The position numbers were made by a program, and so were the translations under genes. DNA of 64,000 bases from Tolypeutes matacus (taxonomy: Eukaryota > Chordata > Mammalia > Cingulata > Chlamyphoridae), in contig JAKSZT010053881.1 of assembly GCA_026826555.1 (NCBI GenBank), positions 2,275,051-2,339,050 on the forward strand, written 5' to 3'. Below the pieces are notes generated by a model. That model did not search any database. It had not been told where the DNA came from and worked only from the letters and a program-made list of their open reading frames with translations. Shown one piece after another: positions 1 to 11,705 of the stretch (positions within the stretch are counted from its first letter, which is position 1; each line of letters begins with the position of its first letter).

Positions 1-420
1 ATGGTGTGCTTTCTTAACACCTGCCATCCTGGGTTGTAATATCACATCATAATTTGATTTAAAATAAACATATCACTTCTAAATGTATGGAAATACTCTA
101 AAGCATTAGCAGGAAGGAGTCCTTGATATTTGAAATGCCAATTCACTTAGAAGAGCTCAAGACTTTCCACCTACACCACCTTCGCTTTTCTTTTCTTCCT
201 CTCTATCTCCTTCATTTTGCTGCATTTAAAAGAATGACTTTACCTTCCTACTGGGTAATAAAGGGCCCAGTGCTCTGAGACCAAATTGCCCATTTGCTCA
301 ATGGCATTCAAGTGCCTTTGGAACGCGCCAAATTTTTTTTTTTTTTTTTTAACAGCAAACAGCATGGCAATAAAAGCTAAAATGACAATATTATTTAAGT
401 TTTATTTTGGTCTCCTAGAT
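1..420. other. DDAH1 intron 1, no recognisable element
   Basis: AT-rich non-coding sequence with an 18-T run at 333-350. The T-run could be the tail of a minus-strand retroposon, but I cannot identify a body or target duplication. Confidence 0.6.
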
Positions 421-688
421 CAATGGATTTCAAATCTTTTTGACCATGACCCACAGTAAGAACCATATTTTACACTGCAACCCACAGCAGACATGGGAAC
501 ATCTGTATCTCTGTATGATAAATGAAGCAAAGGTTACATGAAATAATACCTAGTTATATTCTGGGTAATGCATTCTGATATTTTCTATTCCACTGTAGTT
601 CATTTACAAAACAAAACAAAAAACTGGAGTGACCCACTAAGTTGAATTCATGACCCACTAATGAGAGTATAATTTGAAAATCACCCTG
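421..688 (+). mobile_element. hAT-like non-autonomous DNA transposon, copy 1
   Basis: The element begins caatggatttcaaat and ends atttgaaaatcaccctg, imperfect terminal inverted repeats of about 15 bp of the CAGTGG-type seen in mammalian hAT MITEs. Inside are two 'gacccac' blocks (near 448 and 631). A second copy with the same internal order is at about 3545-3775. Flanking 8-bp sequences match only 5/8, so a target duplication is suggestive only. It has no coding capacity. Family name not assigned. Confidence 0.65.
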
Positions 689-1639
689 CTCTTGGCTGAG
701 GATTAGGGAAGTTCCAGGAACTGCATGTACTCTTTCTCCTCCATTGCCAGCTCCATAAAAGTCCATCCCAATGGTGAAATCAAGAGGAAGGGAGGACAGC
801 ATGGAATTGATAACAGGCTGAAAAGAGCCTAGTCAAAAGCAAAATTTATTTTATAAAAGAATCTCCTGGCTAGAGGTCTAAAATAATGTAACAAAAATTC
901 CTCTAAGCATTTTGATGACACATAATAAACTACCAAGCATTATTCGACAAGGAAGGCATTGTTACCAACTGATTTTATCCAAACTCAGTAGGAATGTGTA
1001 TAAACTGTATGTGCGTGTGTGCAAATGGGTGCTTTTAAAACAGGCCCAAGGGACCATGGCTGTTACATTTACGGAATTTCCCATCATTAGGCTGACCGCA
1101 AGGCAGACAAGTGTTTCAAGGAGCGGGCACTGAATCATAACTAAGCCCGCAGCCACAGTAAGGCCAGTGGACTATATTTTATGTTTTTCTGCATCTACTT
1201 TCAAGAAAATGTTCTAACTTAAATCCCTGTTACTTCACCTCCTTACCAAGAACTGTGTCTCAGGAGTCCAGTTTAGAAGCAATATTAATCCTCAGTTTTC
1301 TTGCAAACCACTCAGAATTTGCAGTTATCCAGCTCAGTGCTCACAAAGAAAAAAATACAACATGAATATGACAATCCTGTCACCCATTTTTCTTCATGTA
1401 ATAACAGCCCCAAGATGCACAATTCCAAGCCCTTTTCCTATAAACACACAATTTCTCCAGTCATAGTCACACATGGTTTGCTTCTATTATTATAATGTCT
1501 GTTATAAAAATTTTCAAAGCACCTTTTCGGGGGGACAAAAGAGCAAGTATGAGGGAGTACACTCCAGTCTGAGTACTAGTCTGCTCAGCTGGGAAAAATG
1601 GGTAACAACTGAAAATCAGAGGGTCTTTTCCTGTGTAAT
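689..1639. other. DDAH1 intron 1, unannotated stretch
   Basis: Short open frames in both strands look random. I see no splice-bounded exon, protein similarity or clear repeat boundary. Confidence 0.6.
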
Positions 1640-1655
1640 CACAGACTAGTTCTTT
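1640..1655. repeat. Left target-site duplication of the SINE trimer
   Basis: cacagactagttcttt is repeated exactly at 2269-2284. Confidence 0.9.
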
Positions 1656-2268
1656 TTCTGCCCTCCCCTCCCCCCCAAGATGGCTCCCTCATCTGTCTGC
1701 TTGTTGTCTGCTCACTGTCTCTCCTCTGTATCTGCTTGTTGTCTGCTCGTCTTCTCCCACCTTCCCACCCCCCCGAGATGCCTTCCTCATGTCTTCTTTA
1801 GGAGGCACCAGGAACTGAACCTGGGACCTCCCATGTGGGAGGTGAGAGCCCAACCGCTTGAGCCACTTCCACTCCCTGCTGGTTGCATTGTCTGTTGGCT
1901 ACGTCATCTGCTCCTTGCATCGTATGCTGGTTGCAGCATGTGCTAGCTGCAGCATGTGCTGGTTGCGGCATGTGCTGGTTGTGGCATGTGCTGGTTGCAG
2001 CATGTGCTGGTTGCAGCAGTTAAGGCATGTGCTGGTTGCAGCATCTGCTCATCTTCTTTAGGAAGCACCAGGAACCGAATCTGGGACATCCCATGTGGGA
2101 GGCGGGTGCCCAATTGCTTGAGCCACACCTGCTCCCTGCTCATTGTGTCTGTTCATTCGTCAGCTCATTGTGCCAACTTGTCTTCTTCTTTAGGAGGCAC
2201 GAGGAACTGAACACAGGACCTCCAATGCGGGAGGCGGGCACCCAACTGCCTGAGCCACATCCGCTCCC
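1656..2268 (-). mobile_element. Trimeric tRNA-derived (DAS-like) SINE
   Basis: Three SINE units lie head-to-tail on the minus strand, with heads ending near 1877, 2137 and 2268. Each head, read on the minus strand, has a box-A-like 'tggctca' and a box-B-like 'ggttc' promoter region, derived from a tRNA and normally transcribed by RNA polymerase III. Each is followed by a gaagac/gaagat A-rich segment. The whole array is bounded by one exact 16-bp direct repeat (1640-1655 and 2269-2284). A T/C-rich stretch at 1651-1677 stands where the A-rich tail of a minus-strand insertion should be. Unit 2 carries a 16-bp minisatellite. DAS is my family assignment from memory. Confidence 0.85.
1936..2040. 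repeat. 16-bp minisatellite inside the SINE trimer
   Basis: About six copies of gcatgtgctggttgca and variants start at 1936, 1952, 1968, 1984, 2000 and 2025, with a 9-bp spacer before the last. It lies in the tail of the middle SINE unit and probably arose by slippage of a tail motif. Confidence 0.88.
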
Positions 2269-2284
2269 CACAGACTAGTTCTTT

Positions 2285-3540
2285 ACTAATTGTTCCAATA
2301 CACTTTATCAGAATGAAGCTCGATCTATACATCAACCCAGCTGTCACACTTAATGGGTACTACCACCAACAAATATTGCTAAAATGTGTTATGTGGCAGG
2401 AAAAATAAATTTCCTTTGGGGATTCTTAGATTTCCACCTATTGAGTGTCACAGAAGTATAAAGGAAAAGTGGTGAAAATGATCTGAGAATGATACGAAAA
2501 TTCTGTGTTTTGACACATCCTGGGGCTCTTGGAACTAAAAAGTGTTCTAAGTCTCTATCCTCATTTGAAGAGTATCCCCAGCCTCCTGGAGTCAAGGAAC
2601 AGTTCAGCCTCCACCTGGCCTGTGCTGGGAAGAAGCTGAGGAGTGCAACCCCTTCTGGACACAAGGGGTTCAGGTGTGCTCAGAAATATCAGATGCAAGG
2701 TTCAGATGAAAAACTATGCTTTCCAGTCTTAATCAATGTAACCTTCCCTTAAACAGTTTAGAATATGTTACCAAAGGAGAGGTAGAATCAGTTTCTAGCA
2801 AATGGTGACGTTATCCTCATATTCCCCAATTATGCCCACTCAATTAGGGACCCAATACTAGTTTGCTAAACAGAGATCCATTCGGACAAGCAGAAATCAA
2901 ATACGACTTGATAGGCATACAGAAATAATGCTGGGATTTTGATCATGATTCCCTGAACCTGATTGGTCAGCAAACATGACAGTTTTGTGTTTTTTTTTTT
3001 TTTTCTATAAAGAGCCTAAGTGGTACAATCTGGTTAAAAGGTATGATGGGGACAGTCCTAGCATGGTCTGCTCCCTTTCCATGGGACCAACAAAAATAAC
3101 TGGTACTCAGGACCAGGTGTGCCAACCTGTTGGGATAAAACACAATCCCCTAGCAGATAAGAAGACTGCAAGTACATTCCTTCTCCTATTGTCTGGAGCA
3201 TATGTAAATATTTACTAGAGACAGTCTGATTCTGGTAGGTGTGTTTTATGACATCCAGCTCACACGGGGTGGTATATCTGTCCTGGTGGGGAGGAGAAAG
3301 GGACCCTCCACTATGGCATACAAACACAAGAGAAGGGAGCTGCATGTAGAACACCCCCTGTGTACACCAGGGATCGACACCCACTGGCTAGTGAAGCTGA
3401 CCTGGCTCTGTCTCTTCTCTATGTGAGGAAAACATCTTTCCATCAGAGCCTGAGTGGGTCGTACTTTTGCTGGTGCCCCAATACCTGTATTGGAGTGGAG
3501 TGACATCTCTTTAGATGTCTCCTTCTGACTGACAAAAGAG
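2285..3540. other. DDAH1 intron 1, unannotated stretch
   Basis: I found no gene. A T-run lies at about 2990-3004. The open frames at 3058-3506 have no protein signature I recognise and no splice context. Confidence 0.6.
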
Positions 3541-3544
3541 TTTC

Positions 3545-3775
3545 CACATTTTTAAAAAATCATGACCCACAGTAAGAAATGTATTTTATATATGTAGTCA
3601 GTACATACACAAACAAATGAAACACGTTTCATGAAACAATATTTACCCTTACTATGCTGCAGTGCACTCTGATATTTTCTACTGATTCCATTACAATTAA
3701 AAAAAGAGTTTGTCATGACCCACTAAATCAACTTCATGACCCACTATTAGGTAGAGAGCAGCAATTTGAGAAAAC
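3545..3775 (+). mobile_element. hAT-like non-autonomous DNA transposon, copy 2
   Basis: Same family and orientation as 421-688. It shares 'atgacccacagtaagaa', 'tctgatattttctac' and two 'catgacccacta' blocks near the end. The left terminal repeat is degraded; the right end is near ttgagaaaac. Non-coding. Confidence 0.65.
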
Positions 3776-5603
3776 AAAACAAAAAACTGTGCAAGGAGCC
3801 TCAGTATATTGAAGCTGTGCGCTCTTCATAGTTAAAAGATGTTATCTGACTTGGGAGGCATGGAAGTTTAGGGGAGGCCTAGAGATCCTGATCATTAGAA
3901 AGGTTTACTTTGAGAGTAATATAGAGAAAAATGACAATATTGGTGACCATTTTGGCAAGGGGCCCCTCCAACCTCCCGACAATTTATTTATCAGAGAAAA
4001 AGGGAGTTAGAAAACCAGGGACCCTGATCTAAGAAAGTTACACTTTCTGTGTAACTTAAGCACACAGAAAGTTAAAAGAATACCAAAAGCAAGAGCAAAA
4101 ATGTGTTGGGTAACCCCAAACAAAGTACTAGATTTAAATTTCTCCACACAAAACTCTTTAATTGGAAAATATGATTACCTCAAAAATGGCCTAAAATATG
4201 ACCTGAGGCCAGACTGTAGTTATATTATTCTTCCTGAAATGTTTCCCTCATGAGTCAAAAAATAAATAAGAAAATAAAATCAATCTGTTTCTCCTCTAGT
4301 ATTATCTTGTACCTCCACCAATATTATTTAATTTGCTAATTTCAGCTTTCCAAATCAAGCTAAAAATGTCTAGGTTTAATGTAACCCTATCTCCAATTTT
4401 TAGAAATAGTTATATCTATATCTTCTTAGATTAATAACTTAATTTGTACACAGCTAACTACAGAAAGGCTACATTAAATGGGTAATTTTTATTTTTCATC
4501 TTTACCCAGAAAAACAATTATATACAGTTTTGGAAGACAAAACTCAAATTTTAGTGCCAGGAACAGAAATCAGCACACATGTAAAGAGGGTTTAAAAGAA
4601 AGAACTGCCATACATTTTTTAATATAATAGAAAATTCAAATTAAAGCACATGCCTCAAACCACTTGCTCTCCATTTCTCCAGACCACTGACTCACATTTA
4701 CTACACAAACATCAACTGTCAGACACTGATGAAAGTGCTATGTGATGGCAGAGATTACATGGGTCTAGGGATCTCATGCTATTTCAATGGCTTTTATTAA
4801 AATTTTACTATAGGAAAAACCATTATCAAATGTTCTATAAATGGTTGAATTAGCAGAGCCTTTGAAATAGATTCAGCAAATTCAACTTCATCTCATAATA
4901 GATTATCATTAGCAAGGCATGAGTTTATATGATTGATTAAGTAGAACAAGTATAATATCTTGAATTGAATAAAATCCAGTATACTTTTTTCATCAAACCC
5001 AAATCCATCCCATCTTACAAAAGCTATCATCATCTCCCTATCCATCTTCCCCCATCTTCTAATCCCTTTCCCACCCATTCCCACCTCCCATCCCAATGCA
5101 GCCTGAGTTCCAAAAGGAAGTTACAGCATCTCCAATCAGGAAAGAATGTTTAGATCTTAACATCACTGGGGAAAAAAATCAAAACTGGTGTCTCCTGAAC
5201 CCCTAGGACAGTGTTGTACTCCCCACCGCGCTGCCTCCTATACCATATACAAGGTTCAACCCATGATTACACAGTAGGCTCACTTTAGGCTGCATTTGAT
5301 TTATGTTCTTCTGATAGTGCTGACTTCTGCTAGCATGGAGAAATCTGTGAATAAAAGCATATTTCAATAGCAAATAAGAATTAGTTTTCTCTTACATGCT
5401 GCTACATGGGTAAGGTCATAGATAACTATATACTAAGGGATGCCAGGTTTGTCTGATGCATCCTAATGTAGCAAATTTTGGGCCACATCAGGCCACATCA
5501 CATTAGGGAGAAAATGATTGCCCAACAAACAACACACTGATGAGTTATGGGACAAAAACAAAAAAGTGCTTTGCCAGAATCTGAGTGGTGTTCTGGCAAT
5601 CTC
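3776..5603. other. DDAH1 intron 1, unannotated stretch
   Basis: AT-rich and non-coding. It contains an overlapping pair of small inverted repeats at 4035-4072. No element or gene is recognisable. Confidence 0.6.
4035..4072. repeat. Two mutually exclusive perfect hairpins
   Basis: Stem 1 pairs 4035-4043 with 4049-4057 (9 bp, 5-nt loop). Stem 2 pairs 4042-4052 with 4062-4072 (11 bp, 9-nt loop). The stems share bases, so only one can form at a time. Confidence 0.75.
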
Positions 5604-5619
5604 AAGAAATGGGTTTCAT

Positions 5620-6450
5620 CCCCGACCCCCACTAGGATAGGAGGGGAGCTGTGTTCCCTTAGCCTCTTTGGACAACTGCAGGTGCTTTCGGCTCATACAG
5701 ACTGAATAGGTGACCACCTGTGGCTCCATCCCCACCCCCTCAGTAGGATAAAAGGAGGGCTGTGTTTCCTCAGCCTCTCCAGGAAACAGGCATTTTTGGC
5801 CTGCACGGACCAGACTGTTGGGCACCTGTGGCTCCACCCTCACCCCCAAATAGGACAGGAGGGGACTGGTGATTCCTCAGCCTCTGCACCAACTGCAGGT
5901 ACTCTTGGTCTGCATGGGCTGGATTGTTGGGTGCCTGTGGCTCCACCCACACCCCCCCAATAGGATAGGAAGGGAGCTGTGTTTCCTTAGCCTCTCTGGG
6001 CAACTTCAGGTGCTTTCAGCCTGCACAGCCTAGTCTGTTGGGTGCCTGAGTTTCCATTCCCACACCTCAGAGGGAAGAAGGGTCAGTATTCCCTCAGCCT
6101 CTCGGTGCAACTGCAGGTGCTTTCAGAAGGCACAGATTAGATTATTGGGCACTCCAGAGGACCCATCCCCACCCATGGCAGGGGAGGAGAGGGGTCAATA
6201 CTACATCAGTCTACTAGGGCAACTGCAGTCAGTTTTGGCCCAGACAGCTTAGCTTGCTGCCCACACCTTCAGCTCCATCCCCAACCCAGGCAGGGAAGGA
6301 AGGGACATAGGGCTTCATCAGTCTCTCCAGGCAACTACAGATAGTCTTGGCCTGCATGGCTTGGATTACTACACACAGCTGTGGCTCCATCCCTACCCCT
6401 GGCAGAGGAAAGGTGTGAGAAGCTTCATCAGTTCCTGGGGCAATGTGGGC
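5620..6450 (+). repeat. Tandem ~110-bp units forming the 5' UTR of L1 'A'
   Basis: About seven units of 107-113 bp are visible. The motif tggctcca or a variant recurs near 5721, 5829, 5938, 6047, 6158, 6271 and 6382. A second anchor, taggat or taggac, is at 5633, 5744, 5851 and 5961. The four left units are the most alike; those nearer ORF1 are more diverged. The array abuts L1 ORF1, as the promoter monomers of mouse L1 do, so it is probably a modular promoter. The unit length differs from the roughly 200-bp mouse monomers. Confidence 0.85.
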
Positions 6451-6852
6451 AGCATCAAAAGCTTACAGTACCAACTATATCCTTGGCTCCTATTACACAA
6501 CCAGCAAGGGAGAAAGCACAAGAAAGCCCTAAACTAAAAAGAGAAACTGCATCCAAAATACATACATCTAGTAAGCCAGGTGCCAAGACACCAACAAAAA
6601 ATTACAAGAAGAAGGAAGATATGGCCCAGTCAAAGGAACAAGATAAGGCTCCAGATGACATGAAGGAGTTGAAACAACTAATCATAGATGTTCAAACAAA
6701 TCTTCTTAACAATTCAATGAGATGGCTAAAGAGATTAAGGATATTAAGAAGACCCTGGGTGAGCACAAAGAAGAATTTGAAAGTATATATAGAAAAACAT
6801 TAGATCTTATGAGAACAAAAGGCACAATAAATGAAATTAAAAATACACTGGA

Positions 6853-7451
6853 TGTTCATTGGACTCACCCAAGACAACTAATAAGGAAATGATGATGGAC
6901 AACAACCATCCCAAGGAACCGAGAGAGTCTACACCTGCAATCAAGACAGTCCCATCCATCTGCCCCATGAGATCAAAGCCTCCTCTCAATTAGAGGTAGA
7001 GTGGGCATCACCATTCCAGAATCCTCAAGACTGGGGAATGAACTATGGACTACAGTAGATTTACTGGTATTCTACTATAGACTTATTGTGCTTCTAGCAA
7101 TGGAAGAAATCATATTATTGATGTGGAGGCAGTGGCCACTAGAGGTTCTGAGGTCAGGGACAGGGAAAAACAGGTGAAATATGGGGGCATTTTAGGGACT
7201 TTGGAGTTGTCCCGAATGACATTACGACGATAGATACAGGCCATTACCTACAGAATTGTGCAGGAGAGAGTGTAAACTACAATGTAAACTATAATCCATG
7301 CTTAGAGGCAATGCTCCAAAATGATTTCATCAATTGTAACAAATGTACCACACTAATGAAGAATGTTGTTAATGTGGAAAAATGTGGGAGGTGTAGGGAG
7401 TGGGGCATATGGGACTCTCCTATATTTTTATGTAACATTTATGTAATCTAA

Positions 7452-7499
<48 letters not shown>
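6853..7499 (+). mobile_element. Non-coding retroposon with L1-like tail, copy 1
   Basis: The insertion lies inside L1 'A' ORF1 with a perfect 14-bp duplication aaaaatacactgga at 6839-6852 and 7500-7513. Its body matches the minus-strand elements at 27887-28551 and 38966-40140, including the 'ctagcaatggaagaaat' and 'gtggccactagag' blocks. The last 200 bp resemble an L1 3' UTR ('gtaacaaatgtaccacac'). A (TA)n run replaces a clean poly(A). No open frame. It begins about 20 bp upstream of where copy 2 begins and is 5'-truncated relative to copy 3. Confidence 0.85.
7459..7494. repeat. (TA)n microsatellite at a retroposon tail
   Basis: About 17 ta units at the 3' end of the insertion, just before its target duplication. 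It probably grew from the A-rich tail. Confidence 0.9.
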
Positions 7500-7500
<1 letters not shown>

Positions 7501-8303
7501 AAAATACACTGGAGGCATATAACAGCAAATTTGAATAGGCAGAAGAAAGGATCAGTGAGCTTGAACACATGGCCTCCAAAAGCGACCACACAAAAGAACA
7601 GATGAAGAAAAGAATGGAAAAAAATTGAACAAGTTCTCAGAGAACTAAGTGACAGCAAGAAACATGCAAACATACATGTCATAGGTGTCTTAGGAGGGGA
7701 AGAGAAGGTAAAAAGGCAGAAGGAATATTTGAAGAAATAATGGCTGAAAAATTTCCAGCCTTATTGAAGAACATAGATATCAGTGTCCAAGAAGCACAAT
7801 GTACTCCCACCTGAATAAATCCAAATAAATCCGAATAGACCTACTCTGAGACACTTACTAATCAGAATGACAAATGCCAAAGACAAAGAGAGAATTCTGA
7901 GAGCAGCAAGAGAAAAGAAATGCATCACATACCAGGGATACCCAATAAGATTAATTGCTGATTTCTCATCAGAAACCATGGAGGTAAGAAGGCAGTGGTA
8001 TATATATCTAAGATACTGCAAGAAAAAAAACTACCAGCCAGGAATCTTATATCTGGCAAGACTGTCTTTCAAAAATGAGGGCAAGTTGAGAATAGTCACA
8101 GATAAACACAAACTGAAAGAGTTTGTAAACAAGAGACTGGCATTGCAGGAAATACTAAAGTGAATGCTACAGCCTGAATAGAAATTACAGGTGAGAGAGG
8201 CTTGAAAGAGAGTCTAGAAATGAAGATTATATCAGTAAAAGTAGCTAGAAGTATAAAAAGAATAGTGAAAATAAAATATGACAGATAAAACCCAAATGTC
8301 AAA

Positions 8304-11300
8304 ATGGGTGAAGAACTGCTTTTACAGTAATAATATTGAATATTAAAGGATTAAACTCCCCAAAAGACATGGACTGGCAGAATGGATAAGAAAATATGAG
8401 CCATCTATATGCTGTCTATAAAACACTCACCTTAGACCCAAGGTAACCAACAGTTTGAAAGTGAAAGGATGGAAAAAGATATTTCACGCATGCAGTAACC
8501 AAAAAAGAGCTGGAGTAGCTATATTTATATCGGATGAAATACTTTAAAAGCAAAACTGTTATTAGAGACAAGGAATTATTATTATTATTAATATACAATT
8601 AAGTATATATTAATAAAAGGGGCAATCATTCAGGAAGAAATAACTGTCATAAATGTATATGCACATAAACAGGATGCCCCAAATTACATGAGGCAAACAC
8701 TGGCAAAACTGAAGGGAGAAATAGATGTCTCTACAATAAGAGTTGGAGACTTCAATGCATCACTCTCACCCCTGGATAGAACATCTGGGCAGAGGATCAA
8801 TGAAGAAACACAGAGCTTGAATAATATGAAAAATGGCTAAACCTAATAGACATATACAGAACATTGCACTCTCCAAAAAGCAGGATATACATTCTTCTCA
8901 AGTACTCATGGATCTTTCTCCAGAACAGAACATATGTTGGGTCACAAAGCAGATCTCAAATTCAACAAGATCAAAATTATACAAAGCACTTTCTGTGATC
9001 ATAATGGAATAAAGCTGGAAATCAACAACAGTCAGAAAAATGAAAAATTCACACATATGTGGCAATTAAACAACATACTCCTAATAATCAGTGGGTCAAA
9101 GAAGAAATTGCAAGAGAAATCAATAAATATCTTGAGACAAATGAAAAGGAGAACACAGCATATCAGAACTGTATGGGATGCAGTGAAAGCAGTGTTGAGA
9201 GGGAAAGAGCTAAAATCAATGACCTAACTGCACAGCTGGAGGAAATAGAAAAAGAACAGCAAAGTAATCCCAAAGCAGCAGAAGGAAAGAAATAAGATCA
9301 GAGCACAAATAAATGAAATTGGGAACAGAAAAGTAATAGAATTAACAAAACCAAAAGTGGGTCCTTGGAGAAGATTAACAAAATCGACAAACCCTTAGCT
9401 AGACTAACAAAGAAAAGAAGAGAGAAGATGCAAATAAATAAAATAAAAAATGAAAATGGGGACATTACTAGTGACCCCACAGTAATAAAATATCATAAGA
9501 GGATACTATGAACAACTGTATGCCAACAAACTAGACAATGTAGATGAAATGGAAAAATTCCTAGGAATATACGAACAACCTACACTGACCCTAGAAGAAA
9601 TAGAAGATCTCAGCAAACCAATCACATCTAAAGAGATTGAAACAGTCATCAAACAACTCCCCAAAATGAAAAGCCTAGGACCAGATGATTTCACAGGTGA
9701 GTTATACCAAGCATTCAAAGAGGATTTAATACCAAACGTACTCAAACTCTTACAAAAAATTGAACAAGAAGGAATGCTACGAAACTCATTCGTCATAATA
9801 ATCATCATAATCAAGTGGGTTTTATACCAGGCATGAAAGGGTAGTTCAACACAAGAAAATCAATCAGCGTAATACACCACATTAATACGTTAAAAAAGAA
9901 AAATCACTTGATCCTATCAATTGATGCAGAAAAGTATTTTTTACGTGCAGCATCCTTTCTTGATAAAATACACTACAAAAGATTGGAATTAAAGGAAACT
10001 TTCTCAACATGATAAAGGCCATGTATGAAAAACCCACAGTTAACACCGTACTCAATGGTGAAAGACTGAAAGCTTTCCCACTAAGATTGGGAATTAGACA
10101 AAGAAGCCCAATGTCACCACTGTTTTTCGGTATAGTGATAGAGGTTCTAGCTAGAGCAATGAGGTAAGAAAAAGAAATAAAAGGCATCCAATTTGGAAAG
10201 GAAGTAGTTAAAATTTCGCTACTCGCAGATGATATGATCCTATACCTTGAAAGTCCCAAAAATATACAACAAAGTTGCTAGAGCTAATAAATGATTTCAG
10301 CAGAGTGGCAGGATACAAGATTAATATGCACAAATCAGTAGCATTTCTATACACTGATAATGTGCAATCTGAGAAGGAAGTCAGGAAAAAAATTCCATTT
10401 ACAATAGCGACTAAAAGAATCAAATATTTAGGAATAAACTTAACCAAGGACATAAGGCACTTATATTCAGAAAACTATAATGTATTGCTAAAAGAAATCA
10501 AGGAATACCTAAATAAATGGAAGAACATTATGTGCTCATGCATGGGAAGACTAAATATTGTTAAGATGTCAATTCTACTCAAATTGATATACAGAATTAA
10601 TGCAATCCCAATAAAAAATCTACCAGCATTTTTTAAAGAAATGAAAAACACAATTATCAAATTCATTTGGAAAGGAAGGGGCCCTGAATAGCCAGAAACA
10701 TCTTAAAAAGGAAGAGCAAAGTTGGAGGAGTCTCACTTCTGGACTTTAATTCATATTACCTAGTTACAGTGGTAAAAACAGCGTGATACTGGCAGAAAGA
10801 TAGACACATAGATCAATAGAACCAGACTGATGGTTCAGAAACTGACCCTTATATTTTTAGTCAAGTGATTTTTGACAAGGCTGTCAAACCCACCCAGTTG
10901 GGGCAGAATAGTCTGTTCAACAGAGGGTGCTGGGAGAACTGGATATCCATAGCCAAAAGGAAGAAAAAGGACTCCTATCTCACACCTCATACAAAAATTA
11001 ACTTAAAATGGATCCAAGACCTAACTATAAAATCTACAATCATAAAGCCCCTAGAAGAAAATGTAGGGAAACATCTTCAAGACCTAGTGGTAGGTGGTGC
11101 ATTTTTAAACCTTACACTGAAAGCACAAGCAATGAAAGAAAACTTGGATAAATGAGACCCCTTAAATGTAAACACTTGTGTGATTCAAACGACTTTGTCA
11201 AGAAAGTGAAAAGGCAGCCCACTCAATGGGAGAAAACATGGGGAAACCACGTATCTGATAAGGGTGTGATTTCCATTCTATATAAAGAGATCATACAACT

Positions 11301-11390
11301 CAACAATAAAAGAGCAAGCAATCCAATTTAAAAATGGGCAAAAGACTTAAACAGACATTTCTCCAAAGAGGAAATACAAATGCCTTTCTA
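8304..11390 (+). pseudogene. L1 'A' ORF2 remnant
   Basis: It follows the L1 endonuclease-reverse transcriptase layout. It opens at 8304. Endonuclease-like sequence runs to about 9000, including a degraded 'VGDFNA' block near 8745. Reverse transcriptase fragments include a 138-codon open stretch at 10275-10691 ([17 protein letters not shown]). A C-terminal stretch is open at 10865-11155. A ~170-bp deletion near 9800 removes the start of the reverse transcriptase core, and the C-terminal cysteine motif is deleted near 11380. Non-functional. Confidence 0.85.
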
Positions 11391-11689
11391 TGAACTAGAA
11401 CAAATGTACATCACTATTGCAAGGTTGTAAGAAGTGGAGAAGCATGGAAAAAGTACAATTAATGTAACCCATGGACTATAGTTAATAGCAATACTGTAAG
11501 ATTCTTGCATCAATGCCAAAGATGTAGTGGTAATAGTCTGATGATACTATCTCATAATCTGTAACAAATGTTCCACAACAACGTAGTGTGTTGGTAGAGT
11601 AAGGTATTGTATGGGAATTCCACACATGTGCATGATTGTTTTGCAAGTTCACAACTTCTCTAATAAAAATATATTGTTTAAAAAAGAGA
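11391..11689 (+). other. L1 'A' 3' UTR and tail
   Basis: It contains the 'actatagttaatagcaatac', 'gtaacaaatgttccaca' and 'aacttctctaataaa' blocks shared with the 3' ends of L1 'B' (to 19200) and L1 'D' (to 49342). It ends in a short A-rich tail before the target duplication. Confidence 0.8.
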
Positions 11690-11705
11690 AAGAAACAGGC
11701 TTCAT

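Larger units (their letters stand above)
6580..8235 (+). pseudogene. L1 'A' ORF1 remnant, interrupted
   Basis: It aligns by eye with L1 'C' ORF1. The start-codon equivalent has become gtg (6580), followed by a lysine-rich N-terminus, a coiled-coil-like segment, then after the insertion the nucleic-acid-binding C-terminus. At 7867-8163 one frame is open for 98 codons, with the typical motif AREKKCITYQGYPIRLIADFSS(ETME). Frameshifts and the 647-bp insertion inactivate it. The family product is a trimeric RNA-binding chaperone of the L1 ribonucleoprotein. Confidence 0.8.
5620..11689 (+). mobile_element. L1 'A': full-length but decayed LINE-1 with tandem 5' UTR units
   Basis: The order is tandem 5' UTR units (5620-6450), ORF1 region (6580-8235), ORF2 region (8304-11390) and a 3' UTR ending in ctctaataaa plus an A-rich tail. 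The ends are flanked by a diverged direct repeat, aagaaatgggtttcat at 5604-5619 and aagaaacaggcttcat at 11690-11705 (13/16). That supports a complete insertion whose 5' end begins inside the tandem array. ORF1 is split by a later insertion (6853-7499). ORF2 has lost about 170 bp near 9800 and several hundred bp near 11380. Both frames are broken many times, so the copy is dead. Confidence 0.9.

Noticed and set aside
1929..2045. CRISPR-like short repeats
   Set aside because: The 16-bp repeats are contiguous, lack unique spacers, and sit inside a SINE in a mammalian genome; it is a minisatellite.
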